DNA of 64,000 nucleotides from Agroathelia rolfsii. Taxonomy: Eukaryota; Basidiomycota; Agaricomycetes; Amylocorticiales; Amylocorticiaceae. Shown piece after piece: positions 46,785 to 56,934 of the stretch; position 1 is the first letter of the stretch; each line of letters begins with the position of its first letter. The position numbers and the translations under genes were made by a program. The DNA is taken from contig JABRWF010000005.1 in assembly GCA_018343915.1 (NCBI GenBank), positions 779,001-843,000 on the forward strand. Reading direction: 5' to 3'. The notes under the pieces are model-generated. The model worked only from the letters and a program-made list of their open reading frames with translations, made no database searches and was not told the DNA's origin.

Positions 46785-47903
46785 GTGTATCTTATATGTA
46801 GCTGTTCCAAACAAACAAGAGAAGAGAAGATGTTAATAACGACGACCCCCACGGTTACAAACAAACAAACAACAACCACAGTCACAGAAAAGTCCAAGTG
46901 AAAGAAAGAAGCAAATATAGATACTACAGGGCCAGTTGTCAGGCGCGTCAAGTGTATATATGTCTGTTGTCACTAACTGCGCTGGCACCCAGATGCCGCA
47001 AGATCACGCGTACACTTGTACATATATACGCGGGTCATTGAAAAACCGGTGTATAATGACGCATATAATTCCTCATTCATCTGCACATGTGATGGAGGGT
47101 TTTGTATAACAGCACTCACTATTGTGCACCATCGTAATACCAAATATCGAATACTCGCACCATTTCCGTATTGTAAGACCTGCATCCATATCTGCATCTA
47201 CACCATCAGCAAGAACCCGCCCGCGCCATCAAGAATCTGATGGGACCTCATGAAGAGACGACCAAAAAAGAAGGGAAATTTATTTATTTACGGCACCAGC
47301 CAAAAACTTTGTCTGACGTGGCAAAACAGTCCGTCCGTTCTTACAAGATGGGATTTGGGGGTGTAGTGTAGTGTAGTATGGGGTCTCGTCCTTCTTGGTG
47401 TGTGTGTGTCTCTCCCTTCTAAGTTCTGTCATCGTGTCATCGTAATGCAAAAGTGTTGTGCCTGGTGTTCACTTGACCTCCCCTTCCAAGCCATAACTCC
47501 GAGCGATTACTCCCTCCGACTCGTCCCGTCCTGTCGTCGTGGTGAAGCCGTCTTACAATTCGTCGATGCGGTCTTTAGAGTGCAACGCCAAGGGGACATA
47601 GGGAGGTACGAAAGATATAGAGACTTGGAGAGGCTGTGCGCGGGGATCCGTCAATGAAAGAGATGATGGCTGCCAGAACTCTCCTTGGCACAGGCAAGAA
47701 AAAGAAGGGCCAGGTCAATGAATTACTATTATAGTTCAAATCTTATCCAAACAATATCGGAGCTACTTAGGATAGCTAGTGCCGCTATCATTGGCATCTG
47801 TTCTTAATATTACGACGAAGCTACGCTATACATGTGCACTTGTGTGCACTAGGGGCTAGAATAACCCCATAAGAATCTTGAAGCTTGAACTGTTGTTCGG
47901 ATA

Positions 47904-47930
47904 AACAACAACAACAACAACAACAACAAC
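47904..47930. repeat. (AAC)n microsatellite
   Basis: Nine uninterrupted AAC triplets in non-coding sequence. Confidence 0.9.
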
Positions 47931-49110
47931 CAGTGGCAAAAAGGAATGCACACATGCATACCTGGGCCTGGCATGAGATAAACGGACAAAAGAAAGCCGA
48001 ACCTGGAAGGAGGTAACCAAGCACGTGTTATAGTCTACGGCACGACACTTGAGCTGTATAACCGCGTTGCATTTGATTTACGATAACGTTATAATACACA
48101 TGTTATACATTTCCTGGGTATTGTTATTTCGACAACACAAGCCTCATCATCAGGCTCAAGCGGGGATCCGAGTGAGGTCCTATGGTCAGTGCTTGCAGCG
48201 CAATCTCCGCCGTTGCCGCCCCTCGTATCCGTAGCGTCCGCGTCCGGAGCGTTTTGTGTGTGTATGTATGAAGGAGGTAAGCGCAATGCGGGGTAAACGA
48301 AAAACACGAGAGAAGGAAGAAGCAGTGTTGTTATGTCATCCGATCTTTTTTTTTCTTTTCTCTTTCGGCCGTCCGATTGTTCCACTGTTTGCAAAAACAG
48401 TCCAGACGACCGATCCCTTTCCTTTTCCCTTCACTAGTTACACTGATGCTCCACTTCAAGGAACCTTGGCAGGTTCGATAAGATGAAGATGGAGTACCCC
48501 ACATAGTACCCCCTCGAGATCTAGGACTAGGCAGGGGGAGGGGGGAGAGGAGGGACGTCGGTATCATCATCATTACCATCATAATAATCGTCACTGTGTA
48601 CACCTGATTAGAGACGAGTCCAGCCTTTGAATTACTGCATTCATTGCATGTACTCAACGCCCGCCCGAGGAGAGGCCACATGATCGCTGGCATGACACGC
48701 ATACACAACCATGATGACGCGAGATGGATGGTCTGAGACGGCGAGACTATCGGACTCGGAGACTCATGACATCGCCAATGACTTTTTTTTTTTATACATT
48801 TATTTACCTTTCCTCGCACGAGGCGACGGGCCACGCGCGCTCGCGGAAGAAAAAAAATAAGCCCAATACCATGTCGCCCCTGACATGTGTATTACGCTTA
48901 AGGCGTACATTTGCACCTGCCTTTAGCCTCGCGCTATAATTTATTCAAAAATAAATAATAATAAGGAAGGGAAAACACGCGTTTTTATCGAGCGCTTAGA
49001 TTACAGTCCAAAGCATAGCATCGGTGTGCTAAAAGATAGTTATTTCGCATAGTGCATATATATACAAACCCAGCCGAAACAAAAACCAAAAGCACTATAG
49101 AAAGAGTCAA

Positions 49111-49132
49111 GAGAGAGAGAGAGAGAGAGAGA
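49111..49132. repeat. (GA)11 microsatellite
   Basis: Eleven GA dinucleotides within a longer purine-rich strand. Confidence 0.9.
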
Positions 49133-50091
49133 TGATAAAGAAGAAGCGAAGAAAAGAAGCAGCCCAACCAAGTACATAATAAGAAGCGAAGCAAAGGAAG
49201 TTGAAATGGTAGCAGTGGCAGTGGCAGTGGGAACAAGCGGGAGGGATCACGATGACGATGGGAAATGATGGTGATGACAACCGAAGCAATCGCTCTACTC
49301 TAAAGAAAAGAGGAACGAAAGAGAAAAAAAAAAAAAGGAACTTCTGTCAATAACCACTGGTACCACAACAACAGTAACAAAGAAAGAAAGAAAGAAAAAT
49401 CGAGTTCTAGTAATAAACGGGTGTAAGAAATAGAAGGATATGTCCGGTGAGGGGCAAGATGGCACTTCCGCTTTTTAGAAGGGTATGGGCCGAAATGCCA
49501 GGTTGACCTATCGTCCGGAGAAAATATGAAGAAAAAAAAGAAAAGGAAAAAAAAAGAAAAGAAAAAAAAGAACAGGCGTATTACAGTATGTATAGGTAGT
49601 AGCACAGGAATATAGGGGAACAAGAGAAGGCCAGAGACACAGTGAGATAGGAAATAGAGAGGAGAGAGATCGGCGGGTGAAAATGAAGGGTGCATAGAGT
49701 TGATGTGCATGTATGATGGTGCGTACATGTTTTTTTTCCTAGTATCACCTTGGATCCACTAGAAGGCGGGAACCAAAGCGTCCGAGAACAAAACAAGAGA
49801 AGGTACTGAAAGTAAGAATGGGATAGAGGTGATTGCGAAGTATACGAGCCGTAAAAAGAATATGACGTGCGTGTCCGGTCTGGTATGAGTCGGGCGTAGG
49901 ATATACATAAATATATAGAGGGTAAAAAGGAAGCCAGGAAAGCAGATGGTTTTTTAGATGTACGATAGCAAGACATATGAAGAACAAAGATATATAGAAA
50001 AACGGACAAGAGCAGCCTACAAATAGTCGAAGAAACGAGGGCAATGGACAAAAGAGTGGTCGACCGCAATTGGTCACAAGGGTAGGCAGAC

Positions 50092-52896
50092 TCACTGGGC
50101 ACCGGCAGCAGTGATAGGCCAGATGGATTCGCGTGGGCGCTCAGACTCTGCAGCAGCAGCCTTGGGTAAAGGTACGCTGGCGGCAGGAGTAGGCTCAGAT
50201 GCGGATGCAGGTGCGACTTCAGCAGGAGCAGGGGTAGGCGAAGCCTGAGATGCAGGCGCTGACTCCTGGGTAGGAGCAGGCATGGGCTCAGGCGATTGCC
50301 TGGGAGAACCGCTGATAGGTGTGCCACTGAGAGGAGAAGATGGCTTCTGGCCAGTGACGGCACCGCGCATCTCATCGATACCCCTCTTGACACCTGTCAT
50401 CATCTTCTCCGTCTTCTCAATCATCTCCTCGAAACGCCTACGCTGCTCTTGCAGCTCCGAGTAATGCCTCTCAAGCTCGATCAACGATGGCATGCTGTTC
50501 GAGTTGGTCTCATGGCCAGGGTAGAAGGCCGATGCGGGGTGCATGGGCGGCAGCACATAGGCATTAGCAGTATGAGCCAGGGGCGACTGCGTGCGTGTGG
50601 GGCCAGAGGAGCCAGCACGGAGGTAGCTCGAGGGCGCCAGAGCGGCATTGAGTGATGGTAACACTGGCTGGGGGTACGCGCATCCCAAATGGGGTTGCGT
50701 GTGGCTGCGCTGGAGGGTGGGGTGGTATGAAGGCGAGCCGTAGCGCGTGTCTATAGAGTTGGATCGATTCCAGAGGCTGCTTCCGTCGCGAGAGAGCCTG
50801 CGGCTGACACGCCCAGGCTCATCATCGCTCACCATATCTTCATCTACATCTTGATGCGAGTCAAGAACAGGCTTGATGCTGCTACGCTTAGGGCGCTTGC
50901 GTTTAGGCTCAGCATCAGCATCACTGTCGTCACCAGTGTGACGGCCGACAGAGACAAGGGCCTCCGCGGCTGCCTGATCTGACATGCGCGATGAAGGATT
51001 GGAGATGCGCTTGCGGCGCTTGATCACGGTCTTCTTCATCGAGTTGGGACGGTGGGTACCGTGCAACTTGAAGTAGAGACCTGTAAGCGCCGTCACCGTT
51101 GTCGTCGTCAGAGCATCGCATGTGTTTTGGGGGGTGGTCGTTGTTGTAGTGGTGGAGCGCGAGAAGAAGTTGAAGAACATGCGGGGGCGCACCGAGCCCG
51201 ATGACGACGTGGCGACGGGGAATTTGGCGTATGGCGAGAAGCGGGAGGTGTGGGGAAATGCATGGAAGAGATTATGATTATTAGCAACGAGAGCCATTTT
51301 TGGAGATATAGAGAGAGAAGGAGAAAAGGAAAGGGAGGAGAGAGAGAGATAAGATGAAGGAGGAGGATGGAGGAGGAGGGGACACCGCAAGAGTGTTGGG
51401 AATGATGAACAAGTCGAGATATGTAACAAGTCGCCGGGCAGGACCGGGATATGATGCAGGGGTGAAACGAACGAGGGCCAGGGAACGGCGGCGTATGGCC
51501 ACTGCCGAATTAGGCAGTAAGAAGATTAGATTAACTCCGGTCTTCTTTTGCGCAATTGCTTCCGGCCTAGCCTTGTTTGGCTCCGAGGCCTTCCAATCCA
51601 AATATTGCCAAACAACGCCCTCGAAACCAGGGTCACCCCCGCCCAAATAGGGAAAAATCCCCCGCGTATTGTCCAGCTGGACAGGCAAACAGAGAGACAG
51701 GAAGACAAAAAACCAAATCCAAAAGATCTCAATGCCCGAGGCAATCAAATCGCTTACGTACCGCATGCATTGCAAATATTGTTTCCGACATCGTCCCTCC
51801 GCCAGAGCGGCGTCGTGCTCGTCCCACAGTTGGCGCAGCTCAGGGCTCCCACTGCAGATCGTCCCTTTCCAGGCGCGGGCTTGGGCTGCTGTTGCTGTTG
51901 CTGTTGCTGTTGTTGTGGCTGCGGCTGCTCTGCGGCAGCATCCTCTGTCGTAGAGGAATGCGATTTCTCATCTGCAGATAAATCATTGTCAGCACCACGA
52001 GCGCCCGCTTTCCTAGATGCCGTACTAGGTGCTGTCCCAGCCGACACGTTGTTGTTGTACGCGGGGCATCCTGAGCAAGCGGACGTGCCGCCTGTGCCGT
52101 CGCATCGGCCATCGCCAGGGCAGGTACCTCCATGCCTGGACTTGTTGCTCGTGGCCGATGACGCTGGGTAGCGAAGAGCACGTGTATTATTATTATCGTC
52201 AGATGCGGCTGTCGTCGCTGCCGTCGAATTGGTGGTCATCGTAACTTCGGTATTGGTCGTACTCGACCCGTCCTCGTTGGCAGATAACGGCGAGTTCGGT
52301 CGTCCCGTGTTCAGAGCGTTCTGGAGCGCCCGCGGCAGGGGCGAGTTCGTGCGTGAGTTATTGCGCGACAGCGCCTTGGATCCGTTCCCGTGAGGCGTCC
52401 CCGTCAAGGAGACTGGACGCGGTGTCCTTCGAGACTTGAGATACAAGCCTGTGTATCAGAAAGTCGAGTGTTGTCAGTATCGACATGTATGCGTTTGCCA
52501 CAGATAGATATAAGAGAAAACAAAACTCCGTGAAACCTAAGACGCCGTAGACAGGATGGCATACATGTGCATGTTAGAGCGGGCCCGTGACTGAATCAGT
52601 CAATCCTTCCCGTGCCATGACCCACCACTACAGATACACTTATCATGCACACCTTATCCAGGCCGAAGCCACGAAGGGGGGAGGAGCCCATGGCCCGAGA
52701 ACACATTGAACACGTCCACAAAACTCTCATAGTACTAACCGCATGCATTACAGATCTGCTTGCCCTCATTGTCCCTCCTCCACAAGGGAGTGTCGACAGT
52801 ACCACAGTTGTTGCAAGCGATTATAGCCGGCGCCGGGGAGGACGCAGCCTCGTGTACAGTATGATTGACCATGGCCTCGAGTAAAGCAGCAGGCAT
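50092..52896 (-). CDS. two-finger GATA iron regulator (Sre/Urbs1/SreA type)
   Basis: Represses siderophore synthesis and iron uptake genes when iron is plentiful. Three exons: 52896-52740, 52448-51762 and 51080-50092, giving 610 residues. Finger 1 (C28-C31-C49-C52, CX2CX17CX2C) and finger 2 ([16 protein letters not shown]...CNACG, ending near 281) are each split by an intron after NACG. Between them is the diagnostic cysteine-rich motif [19 protein letters not shown], which binds iron in this class and is absent from nitrogen-type GATA factors. Finger 2 continues [16 protein letters not shown], with a basic tail RRKRI. A polyQ run encoded by CAG/CAA precedes finger 2. A coiled coil ([20 protein letters not shown]) lies in the C-terminal third. 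The second intron is unusually long (681 nt) and holds an apparent internal promoter. ATG 52872 is an alternative start. Confidence 0.93.
51081..51400 (-). promoter_or_regulatory. putative internal promoter and alternative first exon of the GATA gene
   Basis: Inside the 681-nt intron the minus strand shows a CT-rich tract (about 51400-51302) directly before CCAAAAATGGCT, a strong start context, with ATG at 51297. From there 72 codons run open into the normal exon 3, in the same phase as the splice. The product would be 401 residues that keep LYFKLHG, the basic tail and the coiled coil but lack both complete fingers. The segment reads like coding sequence, with an FFNFFSRS stretch and a Thr run. 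Confidence 0.45.
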
Positions 52897-53173
52897 AAAC
52901 AGATTAAACAGAGACAAATAGACTTCGCAACGGAGCCCACGAGATATTTATGAAGGAAATATACGAAACAAAGCAGAGCAGCCCAACAGAGAGTGTGTGG
53001 GAGAGAGAGGGAGAGAGAGAAAGAGCAAGGGGTCAGTGAAGGTCGTTTCGGATTGTGCTTAGAGGTGCATAAACGAGGAAGAAGACCACACAAAGGGCAC
53101 GCGCAACTGCGATCCTGCCTTTCTTTAATCGGCAAGCCGACGGCAGATCACGGGAGATAACACGATTCGCCCA

Positions 53174-53182
53174 ATCAGATAA
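53174..53182 (+). promoter_or_regulatory. ATCAGATAA GATA site upstream of the iron regulator
   Basis: An exact match to the ATCWGATAA element bound by Sre/Urbs1-type factors, 278 bp upstream of the start codon of this factor's own gene. A weaker TTATCT site lies near 53238. This suggests autoregulation. The rest of 52897-53557 shows no gene. Confidence 0.45.
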
Positions 53183-53557
53183 TTTATATTACATTAAGTT
53201 TCAAAATCACGAGATTATCGCGATATATCAATCATCTTATCTAATCGTCGCCTTGTTCGGTCATCTAATGGCCGCAGCTCGGTGTTTCACCTCGCTCCAT
53301 TATCAATTGACAACTGAGAATTTTCACACTAAGGGCCCTTAGGTGGACAGGGCTAACAAGACTGAGCTCAATACACCGAGGAATCAACCCGCTGGTCATG
53401 ATGCATGGATGCGTATTTGTTGGGGAAACAGTGGTAGGACATGCAAAAGTATAAGTGGAAGAAAATTGACCCTATAGGCATACGTATAGTCGGTGATAGC
53501 AATACACAGCGTAAATAACGCAAGGCAGTAAAAGGTTTTTCGAAAGTATCATCCCCT

Positions 53558-54561
53558 TCATGCCTCTGTAGTAGCCTTGGTCCTCTTTTTGGCGGCGGTG
53601 TTCTCCCTGCAGGCAGATTGAGGATGGAAGCATTTTGTAAAATATAAGAATAGACTTGCCTGAAGCCGTTCTTGAATCGCCTCGAGACCGTCTTGAGGTA
53701 GCGCATCCTACCGGTACCAGTCGTCTTTCTGCGCTTGGCCTTCTGGCCCCACTCATACGAGCGAATCTTGGCGGAAGGATAACCACATGAGGCACAAGCT
53801 AAAATCAAATGAAATTGATCAGAATCCAAACTTCATGCGAATAAACTCGTGATCGATATAATTAAATAAAAATAAATATGAAAATTCAGCATGAGCGATT
53901 CCGCAGATGGATATGAAGAAAGCAGTCCTACGACAAAACTATCATATCCATTAATCGGAGACGATGAGAGAGTTGGTCGTGCATGATATGATAGCGGACA
54001 GGAGACCATGATGGATGCAATGAGGAAAATGCCAAGAGTAATTGGGCTTACTTTTGTGCTGCCTGTGGAGAGCGCGGTTTCCGCAACGCCTGCAGAGCGT
54101 GTGCGTCTTTGTGTGTCTCTTACTATAGACATAAGATATGCATCAGTAAAGCGATTCGACTGAGGAGATTTTGCAATAACCACACACCCGAAGGACGAGG
54201 TACCTAGAAACCAGTGGGACAGCAAAAAATGGATTGACAAGCATCATTCGAGCAACGGCGAGACAGTAGCACAAGCAGATTCCAAGAGTAAAATATAGAT
54301 CGTAAGATGCGCATAGAAAAGTAAAGCGAAGAATCAGTCGTAGCCCCCCAACATTAGCATCACATCCTCTCGAACAGACAAACCTTTCGTCTAGAAGGGA
54401 TAAGCAGAGATGAAAGAGAAGAGAAAAACGTCAGATCAAAGTTTCAGCGTCATCCGAAGTGTGTCCAGCGCATCCAGCCCCAGTTCGCCATCTTTCGACA
54501 TCGGGTTTTCGCAAGGGCACAATAACGGCATACTGGAGCGCATTGGACGGGGGCTCACCAT
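53558..54561 (-). CDS. RPL37: 60S ribosomal protein eL37
   Basis: Zinc-binding protein of the large subunit. Six exons: 54561-54559 (the ATG alone), 54390-54384 (7 nt), 54203-54188 (16 nt), 54122-54052, 53798-53660 and 53606-53558, giving 94 residues (yeast 88). Starts [19 protein letters not shown]; zinc ligands Cys19, Cys22, Cys34 and Cys37; then [19 protein letters not shown] and [16 protein letters not shown], nearly invariant in eukaryotes. The intron after exon 5 uses a GC donor (CAG|GCAAGT). The first exon is inferred: no ATG precedes ACGAAAG directly, whereas ATG|GTGAGC at 54561 with an acceptor TTCTAG fits, and introns next to the start codon are common in ribosomal protein genes. 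Introns of 168 and 180 nt are the longest in this gene. Confidence 0.9.
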
Positions 54562-55406
54562 CGTAGCCTGGCGGTGTCTTGAGGTTTGGCGGGCGGGTGT
54601 GTGGGCGTCGGCGAGTCTGTGGCGCGCGACGAGGACAGTGTTTGGCTTCTGTTTGGTTCTAGTGGCACTGCGAATGGACTTGATAGATTTCAGACTATAA
54701 CTTCTCACACATCCAATTCCTCCATCTCGATTGACAATGAAATTAAAAGTAGCTCTCCTCAAATTTTACGATGCTATGGACTAGAGCTACAGTTGTACCA
54801 GAAATTTTCGGTATTCAAGTCTCATTTGCGAATTTTCCGTTTTCTGGACGACGCGTAAACCATGCCACAGGACGAGTGGCTACCCCAAGGCTATCATTGC
54901 CTGCCTCGCTGCCAACAAGGGAGCATTTTCATAATATGTCGGAAATCAATTTCCTTGAGACTTATATGAAGGGTATTCCGCTTCCGCTCGTTATTCCAAA
55001 ACTTTCCATCAGGATTACTTACTATCTTTGCTTCTCTGAAACAACGGACGCCCTCCCGCTTTCAGTTAGGATCATAATAATTTGAAATGTGATACTCGGA
55101 GATTTATTTTTCTTGACTGAGAGCTTACTGATCGTAAATGACAATGGTATGGGAAGATCACGAATGAAGCAATACCTCATGACCTTCATGTATTGAAGAC
55201 GAGGTGATATCGTGTGGTCTTCGTGCGTTATCAATCACGATATGCGTTTTATGTATTCTCACATTAATTGAGATGCTTGGGCTTCTGTTAAGAACTTCAT
55301 TGAATCCAAAAGAAATTGTTCAAAGAGATGCTTCAAATGTGAGAACGCGTGACGTCACGCGCATTCTGGTAATCTTTCTTCAACTTGTACCACTGGCTTG
55401 GTCTCA
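54562..55406. other. divergent intergenic region between RPL37 and CDC8
   Basis: Carries the promoters of both genes. Apart from the palindrome at 55345-55361 I see no feature that can be named and no conserved frame. Confidence 0.55.
55345..55361. promoter_or_regulatory. MCB/CRE palindrome upstream of thymidylate kinase
   Basis: ACGCGT (MCB box) at 55345-55350 overlaps a perfect 16-bp palindrome, CGCGTGACGTCACGCG, at 55346-55361. It ends 45 bp before the start codon. MCB elements drive G1/S expression of DNA-synthesis genes in yeasts through MBF, and CDC8 is a known target there; the TGACGTCA core is also a bZIP (CRE) site. Confidence 0.55.
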
Positions 55407-56236
55407 ATGGGGGAGCCACAAAAGCGAGCTGCGTTTATCGTCATCGAAGGCCTAGATCGCTCCGGAAAATCCACGCAGGCATCCATCTTGGTTGATAGAC
55501 TTACCCAGTCCGGCATCCCAGTTCGGTTAATCAAGTTCCCTGGTTTGTACTAGAAACACAACAACAATCAGTTAAGATAATAACCAATCCATCATGGAAA
55601 GACCGCACGACTGCTATTGGAAAAATGATCGATGCATATCTTCGCTCAGAATCCGACTTGGATGATCGTGCTATACACCTGCTGTTTTCTGCTAACCGTT
55701 GGGAACTCGCGTATGCCTGCCTTGTCATCAGATGCCACTCAATACCATCACTCATTTGGTTATTTCTCCCTGACACAAATAGTTCAAGCATAGAGTCTTC
55801 TCTTGCTCAGGGCACTATCATAATAGCTGACCGATATGCGTTTTCTGGTATCGCATTCTCAGCGTCCAAGTTGCCAGAGTCAGATCGAGCAACGTCGACA
55901 GCCCCAGCATTATCTTACGAGTGGTGTCGTGCCCCAGATACTTTGCTGCCGGCTCCGGATCTTACTTTGTTTTTTGATGTATCGCCGGAAGTAGCGCGTC
56001 AGCGTGGTGGCTACGGAGCGGAGCGTTATGAACGCGAGGAAGTGCAGGCAAGGGTGCGGATGGTATTTGAGAAGATCGGACGTGATGCGGGCGTGAGCAA
56101 AAGCTGGACTATCGTTGATGCTAATAAGCAACAAGATGAAGTGACTAAGGATGTATGGGGCAGGGTTGAGCCATTCTTGCAAGGTGTTTTTGGTCCAGTG
56201 CACAGGCTTTGGAACAACAATCTTGAGCTTCAGTGA
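55407..56236 (+). CDS. CDC8: thymidylate kinase
   Basis: Phosphorylates dTMP to dTDP with ATP, essential for DNA synthesis. Three exons: 55407-55542, 55602-55710 and 55783-56236, giving 232 residues (yeast 216). P-loop GLDRSGKST at 15-23; substrate-binding DRY motif in IIIADRYAFSG; Arg in FSANRWEL; LID-like region ARQRGGYGAERYE. The first residues MGEPQKRAAFIVIEG fit the family start. The intron phases keep each motif intact. Confidence 0.95.
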
Positions 56237-56934
56237 CCGTAATCAGTTGTCGTCTCAAAGTATCTATTCCGTATACCCATACCTCTTCGGCCACGACGAT
56301 TACCGCAACCTGCGGCCTTGCCTTACAGCACGCCATTTCCACATTGGTCTGACCAAAGCATGCTGTTAGGCGCCTGGAGATTAAAATAATGCACGTACTG
56401 CAAATATACTACATGTACTAAGCGATCTCATCTATACTTCAAGTTATCCCGAGAGATTGATCTTCGAGCATCAAATTGCTTCAATTTCCGTTCTCACCCT
56501 CTGCAGGTCACGGTATGGTGCGGTGTAAGCGCATTCTCATTACCTGCAGCTTCACGCACGGCTGTATGTAGAAAATTCCTGGGCCTTGCGTTTGCGAATA
56601 TGCCAAACTTGGTCACGGTCCCGTGACGTTAATGAAAGTGCCACCGCCGGAAGCTTTTGACGCAAGAGCTGGCCTTTGGTTCATTGTCATCATCTTAGTT
56701 TTGACCTGCATTTGGGTGTGAGTGTCCTATCTACCCTCTATCTTTGGATTTTGCTAGAAAAAGTCTTATGGATTTTTCTAATATATTTTATCTGTCCAAT
56801 CTTTTAATTTTAGGTACGTCTCATCCGCTGGACTTGCCATAAAGAGGCCGCTACCTCGTGCACATCTCCAGCTTGATCCATCTGGCATCTGTCCTCCATT
56901 GACCTAGATCTGTTCATCTCCTCTGCAAACACAC
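56237..56934. other. intergenic gap, nothing seen
   Basis: Spacer between two genes on the plus strand. Only a T-rich patch near 56740-56810 precedes the next start codon. Confidence 0.55.

Larger units (their letters stand above)
44885..50091. other. 5.2 kb with low-complexity sequence and no firm gene
   Basis: No recognisable family. Contents: a poly-A run near 45721, an AAC triplet repeat at 47904-47930, a (GA)11 tract at 49111-49132, and long A/G-rich stretches from 49080 to 49600 on the plus strand. One 250-codon frame (45557-46309) has mixed composition and was not accepted. The segment next to the GATA-factor gene may be its 3' UTR or belong to an antisense RNA. Confidence 0.5.

Noticed and set aside
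47400..47657. 85-codon frame with a charged end (YERYRDLERL)
   Set aside because: The C-terminal part looks coding, but no upstream exon, family or conserved start could be found.
49581..50393. 270-codon frame antisense-overlapping the end of the GATA gene
   Set aside because: It runs out of frame through the last GATA-factor exon and into its 3' low-complexity region. Its Leu/Ser/His bias is that of a shadow frame.
51429..51762. Separate gene starting in the GATA intron
   Set aside because: The open frame joins GATA exon 3 in phase and shares its stop, so an alternative first exon of one gene is simpler than a second gene.
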